The position numbers and the translations under genes are program-made. Source: Pinus tabuliformis (Eukaryota; Streptophyta; Pinopsida; Pinales; Pinaceae). From it: a DNA stretch of 64,000 nt. Numbering within the stretch: the first letter of the stretch is position 1; every line of letters starts with the position of its first letter. Under the pieces are notes generated by a model that had not been told where the DNA came from, made no database searches, and saw only the letters and a program-made list of their open reading frames with translations. Below, piece by piece: positions 22,899 through 33,862 of this stretch. The stretch is taken from the NCBI GenBank assembly GCA_031772625.1, contig CM062804.1:280444598-280508597 (forward strand), given 5' to 3'.

Positions 22899-23522
22899 TG
22901 ATGCAAGTGGATGTTGCTGTCCACCCATTTGTTCCACTTGGACCCCCACCACAGTCTCTTTCATTTTTTCAGTTTCCTTAATTATAGCACAATTTACTGA
23001 ATTTCGCAGTTTTTCAGGTCCTAAACTTCTGAAGCCGTTTTGAGGCCCTAAATGATGTTTTTTTTTTGGAAAACTAAGGCCAAAATGGTTATTTATCTAG
23101 TCTTGTCTAGTTGGAAATTGTATTGTTCAAATAGATATTTATAAAGAGGTATTGTGCATGTCAAACGAAGATCTTATGCCAAAGTTATGACCCCGGGAAG
23201 TTGATATACCAATTTACCCAAAAAAGGCCCATAGTCTTGGTGCTTCATCAACTAGGGTTAGGTTTTTGGATGTTTATGGTTTTCCATTGTTTCTCAATAA
23301 TAAATAGGCCTCTGAGACTCATTGTAACATAGTTCATAGGTATATAACTGCCACATCCCTTCTCATAGATAAGCTACCATCACCCGAGCTAGTTTTATTT
23401 CCATTATGTTTGTAAGCATATTTCAGTATTTGATATTAATGTAACGAAGCGTTATTTGTGTTGCATCTCTGTATTTATGGTAGCACCTGTAATTTTTTGC
23501 GTTCATGTTTAATATTGCATCA
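22899..23522 (+). repeat. A2 3' LTR
   Basis: It is colinear with 19876-20491 but strongly diverged. The right edge is placed between 23519 and 23522 (GCATCA) and is uncertain by a few bases. Confidence 0.7.
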
Positions 23523-23806
23523 TTATCATTGATGCCTCTATATTCTTGATTTTCCTTCCTTATTCCTTCAATTTACCTCTCTTGCAAATTTGTGTCCCTT
23601 CGCCTTCCTTCTCCTATTTCCTTTATTTTAATAAATAAAATGTCAATTATGCCTCTTTTCCTTTGCTAACACCTTTTATAATTTCCATAGTCATTCATTC
23701 AAGTTATACCCATCACTAAGTTTTTCCTAACATTCAACTTGGAATACGTGTCCCATGGCCTTCGTTTTATTTTATTTACATAGATAATCAAATAGGGCTT
23801 GTTACA
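23523..23806 (-). repeat. Element C 5' LTR, outer part
   Basis: This is the sequence to the right of A2 up to GTTACA, the inverted partner of TGTAAC at 18207. It is assigned to C's LTR from the matching termini and from A2's position, not from a second copy. Confidence 0.5.
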
Positions 23807-26800
23807 CCATGAGTCCTTGTGCAGACATGAGAATGATCTAAGAGCTTATGGGAAGACACATCAATTGGAAGTTCTATGGTTACTAAGAATGGAAATGACT
23901 GAGTGTGGGGGAGGACGTTAGGCCCTAAGGTGCGAAGACATGCCCTTGAATGCCATGGCGAGATGATTTGATCAAGGGTCACACCCTCATAAAAAAAGTG
24001 ACCTTCATATCATAAGAAATGCAATGATGTGGGAATAAGTGTGGAAAAGCCAAAGATGTATAAAAAATCCAAGACTACATAGATTGAATGAGATTAGGCA
24101 ACTTGAGATAATATGAGCTGAGGGAATCAACCAAGACAAAATAGGTCGATGGTGCTTGAGCTGAGAGAATCCAAGGGAATTGGTGTAGATGAGATACATA
24201 GCACAAGGGCATGAGAAAATTCATTTATAAAAAAATTTGGTACCAGGTGGGATGAAATTTGAGGGCGCTTAAGTAGAATAGGTGTTAAGCTAACACAGGG
24301 CACACAACAACTAGGAAAGTTGACCTACATAATAAAACACAATAACTAGACATGGAACTACAAGGAGGTGAGATGAGTCATAAAAATGTATGACTCACTC
24401 CATGGAACATAACAAAACCTAACAAAATTGAAAAAATATTACACATATCATTTGGACCAGGAACAAAGTATAATAAAAATGAGGAGCTAATCATAATGGC
24501 TTGGCCCTATGATAGTGTAGGGTTCAAGGCTAGAGAGAAGCCTACTAAACAAGCCTAGTTGAGGAAAGAGATGACCTGTCTTGGAAAAGGAACAACCCAT
24601 GGTAGGGAGTAGGGTGGTCTGATGGGGTCTACAAGTTTGGTATTAGTTTTCTTTTTACATTTTGTAGATTTTGGCTTTGATATTTCATTAGACCAGGCCA
24701 TTTTTTTAGGGCATTATTGTACATGCACATTTTTTTTAAAGTAGAAGATTATATGGTCATTTGCATTGAAATTATGCATGCTTGTGATGATGATGTTCTC
24801 TTCATTATTATGTTCATGATTTCTATTAATGCAAGATGATGTTACAATGTTATTTTTTCTCTATGTTTAATGAATTTTTCACATTAATAATAATATAGAG
24901 AACAATATGGGTAGGACATTATGAGGTGTAGTATGAGTGAAGTAACTTTATCGTACACTAGCAAGCTATGAAATAAATTAGTGCCACACACTCAAGGGAT
25001 CATAGTGCACCTAATAGGAACTTTGTGACCATAGGATGCCCTTGGTTGGTGGCATAGATAGTCAACATCTTTAGATGCATCATTGCCACTTTTTTCCATT
25101 GATATAATAGTAGTAGTGGCCTTCTCATGTAGTGTAGTTCACATGAAATCAATGTGGAATGAATTCTTCATGGAATAAAATGGTCATTCCTAAAAATGTT
25201 TGTCATATGTTTTTATTCCAAGTTGAAGATGCTTTGGGTTTTAATTTGCATGTGTTGCACAATAAATGTTGATTTGGTCTTATTTAACCAACCAAATAGT
25301 TCTATTTTGTTGAACTAGTTATATTTTTAGGTATAATTGTGGATTTCAATTAGTTTTTAGCTTCTTCTCTTCCTGCTTGAAATATTTGGTCATAGAATGA
25401 AGAATCATGACATATTTTCAATTTTTCATGCACCAAGTACCAAAATTTCCTCCATATCTTGCTTAGTAACATAATATTGGAATCTAGTCTTTGATATTGT
25501 ATTTCCTTTAATTGTTTTGTGCCTTTCTAAAGGAACCAAACAACAAAAAAAGTACGTTGAATCTCTAATACCATTTTATAGTTTTATCCTTTTTAACTAG
25601 AACGAGAAGTTTTGAAGGATTGATAACTTCAAAATATTGGATGTCACTATTACTCTAAAAAACATTATTTTATAAATTCCACAAACAACCTAGTTACAAC
25701 ATGTCTTTAGGGAGTTGGACCCATCCAACTAAAAAAATGAATTGTTCACCAAAACACATGAGCTAAGATCCTTTGACAATACTGATTTGTAGTCTTAGAG
25801 AATGAAAAATAGAACAATTATTGAAACCTTAGAAAATTCAAATATATTTAAGTATTAAGGGATAAAGAGAAGGAGAAAATGAGGGAATTTACACACCCAA
25901 TGTTGCCTTTCACCTACAAATTTGAGTAATGCAAGAATATGCCTCAAATAATAAAAATAATACCTTACTACTAGTTGGAGTTATCCATTCCACCTTTTCA
26001 ACAATACTACCTTGCACATATTGGATTTGCATTTAAAATACAATGCCTACCCAATCTTCCTTCACTTTGTTTGAGCTATAATTATAGGAGTAATATTTCT
26101 ACTATGAAAAGAAAATGGTTCAAGGATGAACATGATGACACCTTTTCCATTCATTCAATCCCTAGTAATTAATTGGAATTGGAATGAAACAAATAGCATT
26201 AAGCAATCATAAAGCTTTGAAACATTTTATCAATGTATAGAAATTTAACATCAAATTAAACCTCTCACATAGAAACAAAGAATAGCAATTTATGATATAT
26301 TTTCATTCTATTTTATTTGAAAATGAAATTTGCACCCTTATTCTCCTCTATGGGCTAATAATAATACAAAAAAATGGTTAATCCAAGCCTCATTGCTTTC
26401 ACAAGATGCCAACTAATCTACTTTTCAAATAGACTTACAAATTTCACAACAATACCATAATAGAAATCCCCAATTACATCAAATATTTCTATAATTATTG
26501 TTATTTACCACATTGTTGTGGGTTCTTCTTGGATTTTGTCCACCATTCAGAAGCTATGGTACTTCTACTCTCTTGTGGAAGCTACATGTTGTATTTTTAC
26601 AATTCCTATCTTTACTATATATTAAATTTTAAGATACACTTTGGCTAGTGAAGATAAGAAATCATAGTCTTTATTTGAGATATATTAAAATTATAGTGAA
26701 TTTTCTTGGAATCAATACTTACTCCTTGAATTTAATCTCTTAAGTCCTTTTTTTCTTACGATATAAGTGGTAGCAACTATGGCTTCAAAGAAATTGTTGA

Positions 26801-26956
26801 AGTCCTAAAAGACAAAAAAGAAATTAGACTTCAAGAAATGCTTATCGAAGAGGAAACTAAAATTGAAATAGTGTCCTAATTCTTGCAAAATTAATGGTTG
26901 ATTGATAACACCATGGAAAGTGTGAGAGAAACACTATTTCTCATTCAAATGAATTA
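23807..26956. other. Unassigned AT-rich stretch
   Basis: No convincing reading frame, LTR pair or RNA gene was recognised. The frames present are short and lack known motifs. It flanks element C on the left and holds B2's insertion site at its right end. It is probably decayed repeat sequence. Confidence 0.5.
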
Positions 26957-26961
26957 GAATA
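26957..26961. repeat. Possible target-site duplication of B2 (left)
   Basis: GAATA here and AAATA at 29813-29817 flank the element and agree at four of five bases. Confidence 0.5.
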
Positions 26962-27276
26962 TGTTATGAAACCAGCTCAAGAAAAGATAGAAAAGATAGA
27001 TCAATGCCTTATAATTCAGCCTCTTTACATTACATAAATGAACAATTCTTGGATGATACAAATGAAAAGACCTCCTTTCTATATATAGGAGTCTAAGGGG
27101 TCATAACATAATCAGAGCCGACATAAAAATAATAATGTAAGGGCACAATAATAACAATAGTGGGCTTCTATGTGGCACAATAGTAACAATATGGGCACTA
27201 CATGGGTACATCAATATAATAAGTGGGTTGTACTAATAACAATAAGGGGTTACACTAGTAGTATAGGGGCCTAACA
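26962..27276 (-). repeat. B2 3' LTR (left)
   Basis: 315 bp, in plus orientation TGTTATG to CCTAACA. It is nearly identical to the right LTR apart from one indel of about 20 bp and a handful of substitutions. Confidence 0.9.
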
Positions 27277-27294
27277 TGCCCCTCTCCTTCAAAA
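27277..27294 (-). promoter_or_regulatory. B2 polypurine tract
   Basis: The minus strand reads GAAGGAGAGGGGCA just before the LTR start TGTTAGG. This is the expected plus-strand priming site and confirms minus orientation. Confidence 0.75.
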
Positions 27295-27409
27295 AGCATT
27301 TTCCTCAAAGCTTGAGTAGTTCTTGATGCTTCTGTATAAAATTCTTGTCCTCCCACGTGGAATCTTCAGCAGGTAAGTTCTTCCACTTGATGAGATACTC
27401 TGAAATCTG

Positions 27410-27637
27410 TCAGGTTCTTGTTTCTATGACTGCTCCAAGTTCCAATATGATTTTTCCTTCTTCTTCAATTTCTAGTAATATTGTTTGAATTGGGATCTTT
27501 TGAAACTTTTGAATAAATGGCCATACTCCTTCATCCTTCTTCCATTCATCCCTTGCTTCATTTATCCAATCTGGTTGGATAATAGAAATAGCATAAAACA
27601 ATGCTTCCACATCCTCATACTTGAAGAGTCTTCCCAT
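27410..27637 (-). pseudogene. B2 fragment related to the pol middle of element B
   Basis: The minus frame reads [18 protein letters not shown] and NEARDEWKKDEGVW. It matches the stretch between RNase H and integrase in element B ([18 protein letters not shown]). It is a leftover of pol with no active-site residues of its own. Confidence 0.8.
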
Positions 27638-27727
27638 TCCGTAAGGTCACCATTTTTTAAGTGCATGTAGTGTTGCCAACATTTCCTTCTCATAAATAGC
27701 TTGCTTGAGATGTAGTAGTAAAAATAC

Positions 27728-28891
27728 CTAATCACCTACATAAAAAAAAATTTCACTACGATGTTGATCTACCTGTTGTTTCGTTCGATTTTTCACTGAA
27801 GTGGCGTTATCCTTTAGAAGTTGGAGAACTTGTTGTTGACGCTCGATGTGATCTTTCTCCACTTGAAACTTTTTCTTCTTGATATATCCTTCTATCTCTA
27901 GATTTTGAGGAGTGGTAATTTCTTCCAATCCTTTACAAGATATGGTCGGATTCATTTCTTGATGCTCGATGTGATATTTCACTTCTTGAACATTTTTCTT
28001 CTTGATATGTCCTTCTATCTTGATAGTTTGAGGAGTGGTAATTTTGACCAATGAATTACAAGATATGGTTGGATTCATTTCTTCTTTCTCGATGTTATCT
28101 TTGACTTCTTTCACCTTTTTCTTCTTGATATGTCCTTCTATCTTGATATTTTGACGAGTGGTAATTTCGACCAATGAATTACAAGGTATGGTTGGGTTCA
28201 TTTCTTCTTTCTCAATGTGATATTTCACTTCTTGCACCTTTTTCTTCTTGATATGTCCTTCTATCTTGAGAGTTTGAGGATTGGTAATTCTTGCCAACAC
28301 CTTACAAGATATGGTCTGATTCATTTCTTCTTTCTTTAGGGTGGGGTCCTGGTGTATATCTTCTTCTTTTGATGTTTCTTGATCCTTTTCTTCCTCCTCT
28401 TCATATTCTATGTAAAATAATTTCCTCTCAGCACACTTATGACTTTTAGTGCATTTGCTATCACAATTGTAACAAAGCCCTTGTTCTCTCTTTTCTTCCA
28501 ATTGTTGTGGTGTAACCCTTGTAGGTTGTGGAAGGCTAGGAGAAACAACACTTCCACCTTTATAGTTGTGAGGGGTATGCTTCTTGGTTTCTATAATTTT
28601 TCTTTCCACTATGTCACAAAGCCCTTTTACTCTTTCCAATTGTTGTGGTGTTGCTCTAAAGAAGGTGTTGCTCTTTGTATCCTCATAATGTGCTATCATT
28701 TCCTCCGTGAAAATTGACCACGTAACAAGTTTTTTACGAGAACAAAGCCCTTCATACCATAAAAATTGATCCAGTTCTAAATATGAAGATGCAATACATA
28801 CCTTTTGTAACAGTGGTACACCATGTAGGTCAAAATATTTCTCCATCTGAAGTATCCAATTTATCGGATCCTTGCCATCAAACTTCCTCAT
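27728..28891 (-). CDS. B2 gag-derived frame with internal repeats (387 codons)
   Basis: The frame opens with gag capsid ([20 protein letters not shown]) and continues with the capsid region. A zinc knuckle CX2CX7HXC follows (CYNCDSKCTKSHKC), then an acidic stretch and four repeats of about 41 residues (EEMNPTISC, then IKIEGHIKKKK, then EVKYHIE). It closes with a piece that matches the end of element B's integrase ([12 protein letters not shown]). Protease, RT, RNase H and integrase core are not part of this frame. It could act as a structural protein only. Whether it is expressed is unknown. It is part of an LTR element and not a host gene. Confidence 0.8.
   Translation of the reverse strand: MRKFDGKDPINWILQMEKYFDLHGVPLLQKVCIASSYLELDQFLWYEGLCSRKKLVTWSIFTEEMIAHYEDTKSNTFFRATPQQLERVKGLCDIVERKIIETKKHTPHNYKGGSVVSPSLPQPTRVTPQQLEEKREQGLCYNCDSKCTKSHKCAERKLFYIEYEEEEEKDQETSKEEDIHQDPTLKKEEMNQTISCKVLARITNPQTLKIEGHIKKKKVQEVKYHIEKEEMNPTIPCNSLVEITTRQNIKIEGHIKKKKVKEVKDNIEKEEMNPTISCNSLVKITTPQTIKIEGHIKKKNVQEVKYHIEHQEMNPTISCKGLEEITTPQNLEIEGYIKKKKFQVEKDHIERQQQVLQLLKDNATSVKNRTKQQVDQHRSEIFFYVGD
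27870..28340 (-). repeat. Four-copy 123-bp tandem repeat inside B2
   Basis: The marker TTTTTCTTCTTGATAT (plus strand) recurs at 27870, 27993, 28116 and 28239, an exact 123-bp spacing that preserves the reading frame (41 codons). The fourth copy fades near 28340. Element B has a single unit at the matching gag-protease boundary. Confidence 0.95.
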
Positions 28892-29467
28892 CTTGCTTTT
28901 TCTTGATTTTAGGAGCTCGATCTTGAAACGACTGTAACTTTATACTTTTGGATCTTTAAGTTCTGAAATTGCAACCTATAGTAGCCCTCTATGTGCTCTT
29001 TCCAATGCCACAAGTCTAACCCAAATTGGATTCTCCAAGGAAGAGTTATGCGAAATCTCCCACAGTGACTTGATTATAGACTAATTCAGTAGAGTGAAAT
29101 TGTACGACGTGCCACGAGTCACTGTTTCAACCTTTGGATCTAAAATATGCATACAAGAAACTACAGTTCGTCCTCTTTCTGTACCTTCTGACGAAATTTC
29201 AATATGATCCTCAGATAGAAACTTATGATGATTTTCCCCAGGTCACCTGTTTGGAATGTAATTCAGGAGTCTGCAAAAAGACCAACTTCCTCAGATCATA
29301 TCTCCGCAAATATAGCGCGAAAAGCTCTGAAATTCGGACCTGAGGTTCAACGCGATTTCTTCTCAAATAGTTTTTTTTTTGCAACTTCTGAAACGTCACA
29401 GAAAAAACGTTATAGCGAAAATGCCACGATGACCTGTTTGGAGCAGCGAAACCCTAGAATCCAAAGA

Positions 29468-29479
29468 TATGATACCAAA
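29468..29479 (-). promoter_or_regulatory. B2 primer-binding site (tRNA-Met type)
   Basis: On the minus strand TTGGTATCATAT follows the 5' LTR directly, matching the position and core of element B's primer site. Confidence 0.8.
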
Positions 29480-29812
29480 TGTTATGAAGCCAGCTCAAGA
29501 AAAGATAGAAAAGATAGATCAATGCCTTATAATTCAGCCTCTTCGAGGGGGAAACCTCCTTTAAATTACATAAATGAGCAATTCTTTGATGATACAAATG
29601 AAAAGACCTCCTTTCTATATATAGGAGTCTAAGGGGTCATAACATAATCAGAGCCGACATAACAATAATAATGTAAGGGCACAATAATAACAATAGTGGG
29701 CTTCTATGTGGCACAATAGTAACAATATGGGCACTACATGGGTACATCAATATAATAAGTGGGTTGTACTAATAACAATAAGGGGTTACACTAGTAGTAT
29801 AGGGGCCTAACA
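29480..29812 (-). repeat. B2 5' LTR (right)
   Basis: 333 bp, the same length as element B's LTR, with the TATATATA box at 29616-29623. It keeps a CCTCTTCGAGGGGG segment shared with element B but absent from the left LTR. Confidence 0.9.
29616..29623 (-). promoter_or_regulatory. TATA box of B2 5' LTR
   Basis: TATATATA (the same on both strands) at the position matching 9988 in element B. It is the probable core promoter. Confidence 0.55.
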
Positions 29813-29817
29813 AAATA

Positions 29818-32800
29818 TTGCTATAAACAAAAATATGTACTTGTGCTGGAAGGGTTCCTTGATGAGGTGATGCCCAATAAGTGTGGTGTTTGTAACATTC
29901 TTCCAAAAATTTATCTCCTCATTCTCAATATCTTAGGGAATATGGGAAACATAGGGGAAAATATATTGGACATATAATCAATAACATATATATCCAAAAA
30001 CATTAGTAAAAGTTAAGTGTTTGTAGGGGAACTAAAGGGTTGTGTCTTGAGGATAGTGGTCAATGGTCTCTAAATGACATAGTAAAAATTTAAGAATAAG
30101 TATCCATTTGTTTAGCATACATATCTAAAGTAAAATTTTCATCCATTCAAATATTTCTTGACGCTTAAATACACAACAAACATCACTTGAAGCTTTGATG
30201 AACATTCAACACTATACATGAGGGTAGAGTTTTTCTTCACTCTAAAAAACTCATTGAGTGTGCCCATATGATAGCATGTTCATGATATATTCTTCACCTT
30301 CTAACAAGTTATCATTCTTGAGAAAGGGAAACACATATGCTTTCAACAAATTTCATGATAAGGGGTTCCTTAAAAAAAATGACTGGAATGATTGGGTTAT
30401 TGTCATTTCTAGCACTGGGTTATCCTTCACCCAATTCAAATGTTCACTGTATTATGGTAAATGTATATCAGGACCACTTTTGACTAGTTTTCATCACCTT
30501 ATACACATTCCCTACACTTTAGTGTCTCTTTCTAGTTTTAGTAATTCTATTTTTAGCCTGGGTGACACTTAGGATGTCATGTGGGATTGAAAGGGAGCTA
30601 GTTGGGCCATGAAATGGATATTTTATATCATTACAATGATAACCAATTTTTTAATGAGCGCATAATTTCACTCTAATTTTTGGAAACTACCTTATCCACA
30701 TAACTTATTACCTTATCCTCTAAATTTTATTTGTACCTCTATGGTTTTATTGTTATTCTTAGGTTAAGAGTTGAATGGTGGATTTATTACACTACTTATA
30801 GCTTAATTTTCACTCATACTATCTTTATCCAACTCTATTAATGGTTCCTCCCCTATTTTAGGCCCTAAAACACTATTGTTGGACTAGTTTACTAAATAGG
30901 GGAACATGATTTTCTAAGTTTGATGTGCATGCAATATGGAACCCCAACAAGTGCACATTAGTTCCCTCTCAAGGGAGTGCTATATATAAGTATTCATGTG
31001 GATAAATAACAAAAAAAAAATTATGAAGTAATCCAAAATGGTTCTTTGAGCTACTTTCGTTCAATTTCTTTCTCTCGTCTTTCTTGTCTACCAATTACTA
31101 GTGTAGTATTTTTAATACAACTATATCTCCCGCTTGTGCTTAAAATGAAATAATATCATCCTTATCAATAAAAGAAATTCTCATACATGGATAGAAACAT
31201 GGGAATACTATGTATATTATAGGAGAAACATTAATGGAATTCTAGTGATACATAGTGAGGTTGTGTTAAATGTAGATATGAGGATGTTTTGCACCTATAG
31301 GTTTTAGTAATGAAAGAATATGTTTCCAGTAAATACCATAAATTACTTTTCTATGTTTATAAATGATAATATATACATATGATATGGGAGAAAAATTTAT
31401 TTGTAATACCCCTAAGTACCCCAATATCATATTGTACATATTTATATTGTCTTGGTGAGCTAGGTTTTATTTGGTCTTTGTGCTCGTACTATGTGTTTTG
31501 GGGCAAGAGATCTAGTGAAGTAAAGGGACATGAAGCTAAGGAAATGTCGTAAATAACTGCATGAGTAATTAAAAAATAACCATTTTTGTGAACTAATTTA
31601 GACATGAGAAATAGGGGGCTATAACTCCAAAAGAGGAAAGGAAAGGAAGGGATGAAACCTAAGAATAAGTGTTCACACCATGAAATTCCATAAATGACTT
31701 AGGCACATGACTCCTTGGTTAGAAAATTAGAAGATAGTTGAAGTCTCCAAACCATGGGAGGGCGGTTTTCCATTTGACACTTCAAATGTTTCACACATGC
31801 ATAAAAAAAAATTCCTTCCCTTTTCATAGTTATTGGACTCATTCTCATTCAACCTACATTGTTTGTGAGTGACCAAAAACATCTCTGGGTGACCCATACT
31901 AACTAAGAGTAGAGATATTAGCCTAGGGAAGAAAATTGTATGTTGGGGAATCTGGGGTTGGTGCTATGATATTAGGATTTATATGCAAAATTAAGAGTCT
32001 AAATAAACCGAAGCCCATGGTATGAAAAGTTGACATGGAAAACCATAATAAAATTCCATAATTAAAGGTTTTTCCTTACCTAGGGAAAGAGTGGAACCGA
32101 AAGGAAAATTGGTGAGAAACATTAGCCAACATAAGGCTATAACAGTGCCTAACATATCCCCAATGGCTAATAGAACTTCCAAAGCCATAATTTTTAGAGA
32201 CTTCATGACCATTTTGAACTTGAAGCCCAATAGGAGTAGCAACATGAACTAATGGATTATAGAGGTAGTCAAAGGGAGCTCTATCATTGTTGTGTAATTT
32301 GGGTATGTAAGACTATGGTTAGGTAGGTAGATAAAATTGGAAATTGGTCCAGTGATTGAGTAGTACTTACTACATGTTGTAATAAGCTCTAGTTGATCCC
32401 TTACCCCTCTGGAGTCATGACTCTAGATTGTGGTGACCCAATGTTGTGACTTCAATAAGAGTTTGACTTTTGGTTAATTCTAGTCATATATGCTCTAAAT
32501 TATTATGGATAATTCTAGTCATGTTACCTATTATTGGTGTATGAATATCACACATGCACCCAAATATATACATATACATAGATATAATTTCTCATATAGA
32601 TTTGTGGGTCATGATAGATGCAAAATTGTTTGAATATGTTAATGATATATAATAGGGAAAATCATATGATTTAACTATGGGAATATAACTTCTAGTAATT
32701 GTGGTTGATAATCCTTGAAAATCTTTGGAATTTTCAGATACTTTTATTAAAATGGTTGTAATATTTAACCACTATGTTATGTTCCTATTTAAAGCAAAAG

Positions 32801-33418
32801 AACTTCGAATGTCTTCTTGATGGAAGACTTAGAAGTATTTAACCATGAAGGCTTAGGGTAGTATGGGTTTAAGGACAAGTGAGTCATAAATCATATAAAG
32901 CAATATATGATTGAGTACATGTTAGTGAGATAATAGCTAAAGTATTATTGAGGTAATGGTGTTATTTAAGAAGGAAGCCAGAAAAATGACCTTCTTAGTT
33001 TCACTATTAATAGGATTGTAACATGACCATTATCAGAATATTTCAAGGTAAAGGTATATCCCTTAGTTAAGCCAAGCTACAATTTGGATCTTTAGCGATT
33101 CTTTATATCTTGAGAATATCTCCTAGTTTTAGGTGGTCTATGCATGGCAAAGAGAGTCATATGTGGTTATCTGCATTCTCGAAAGTCTATAGTGTGATTT
33201 TCCTTATTGAATTCATAAAAAATCTAGAGAATATCGCTAGATATTCTATGGGGCCTATAGTTATTTTCAGAAATTCGGAGCTTCTGTTATAAAAAAATAG
33301 GGATTGATTGTTTTCATCTCAATCCCCTGGTGACATGGGTTAACAAAAGCCATGACTAAGATAGACTAATTACAATGTAAGGAACACCCTTTAGATTGAT
33401 TGGGGGCTTGTTGTCCTA
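29818..33418. other. Unassigned AT-rich stretch
   Basis: No gene, LTR pair or tandem repeat was recognised over 3.6 kb. A 104-codon frame at 30258-30572 has no recognisable motif and is probably chance. It probably consists of decayed repeats. Confidence 0.5.
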
Positions 33419-33862
33419 GCAAGTGTTAGCTTTGCTATACAATTCAGTGTTTACAGGCTCAAAGGTACCATGGACAATGCTGGTTTTGGTTGCTAAGGTG
33501 CTCGTAGCTGTTGGTTTCCTTTTCTCCCTCGTTCTCATTATAACTCCATAGCCCTACCTTCGTTTCTTTCCCTGAAACCTTTTTGTTCCCCGTTTAAGTA
33601 TTCCTGTTCTCCTTTGTTTCGCTGTGTAAACCCGTGTTTTTTAAAGCCCCGAGCACTTAGCTCTAAGTCACCATATGACCCGAGCATATAACTCTGCGCT
33701 CTCTTTTAAACCCTAATCCCCGTTATAACCTCCTTTAAACGCATCCTTCGTTTAATCCTAGGAATTGACCTCTTAATCCATTATAACCCGTTTTCTTTAA
33801 CCCCCGAGAACATAACACACGAACCCGCGCTATTTTAACCTCTCTTCGTTTGCTAAATCTTT

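Larger units (their letters stand above)
19876..23522 (+). mobile_element. Element A2: non-autonomous Ty3/Gypsy element, sister of A1
   Basis: The parts are a 5' LTR (19876 to about 20491), a primer site at 20498, gag, protease, an integrase-tail-like stretch, a polypurine tract and a 3' LTR (22899 to about 23522). It follows the same plan as A1, including the absence of RT, RNase H and integrase core. Possible target-site copies are TTATT (19871-19875) and TTATC (23523-23527), four of five bases alike. It is broken many times and its LTRs are strongly diverged, so it is old. It lies inside element C's LTR. Confidence 0.8.
26962..29812 (-). mobile_element. Element B2: short non-autonomous relative of element B
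   Basis: Both LTRs are complete (26962-27276 and 29480-29812). The primer site is on the right, the polypurine tract on the left, and there is one long gag-derived frame with a tandem repeat. It has no protease core, RT or integrase core. The LTRs show about 4 substitutions and one indel over roughly 312 aligned bases (about 1.3%), the lowest divergence among the elements in the window that keep two LTRs. Gag ([21 protein letters not shown]) and leader match element B, so a B-type element probably supplied its enzymes. Confidence 0.88.

Noticed and set aside
23807-26956. Host gene or RNA gene in the gap between C and B2
   Set aside because: No splice-consistent frames, tRNA-like folds or recognisable motifs could be supported by reading.
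27870-28340. CRISPR-like array (regular repeats)
   Set aside because: The 123-bp units are contiguous, without spacers, and lie in an LTR-element reading frame in a plant-type genome.
30258-30572. 104-codon plus-strand gene
   Set aside because: Composition is AT-driven and hydrophobic without motifs, and no start context or neighbour supports it.
31402-31440. TGTAATACCCC as the start of another LTR
   Set aside because: No second copy, primer site or terminal partner was found. A similar word at 17871 lies in element C's leader, so it is probably chance or a very old relic.
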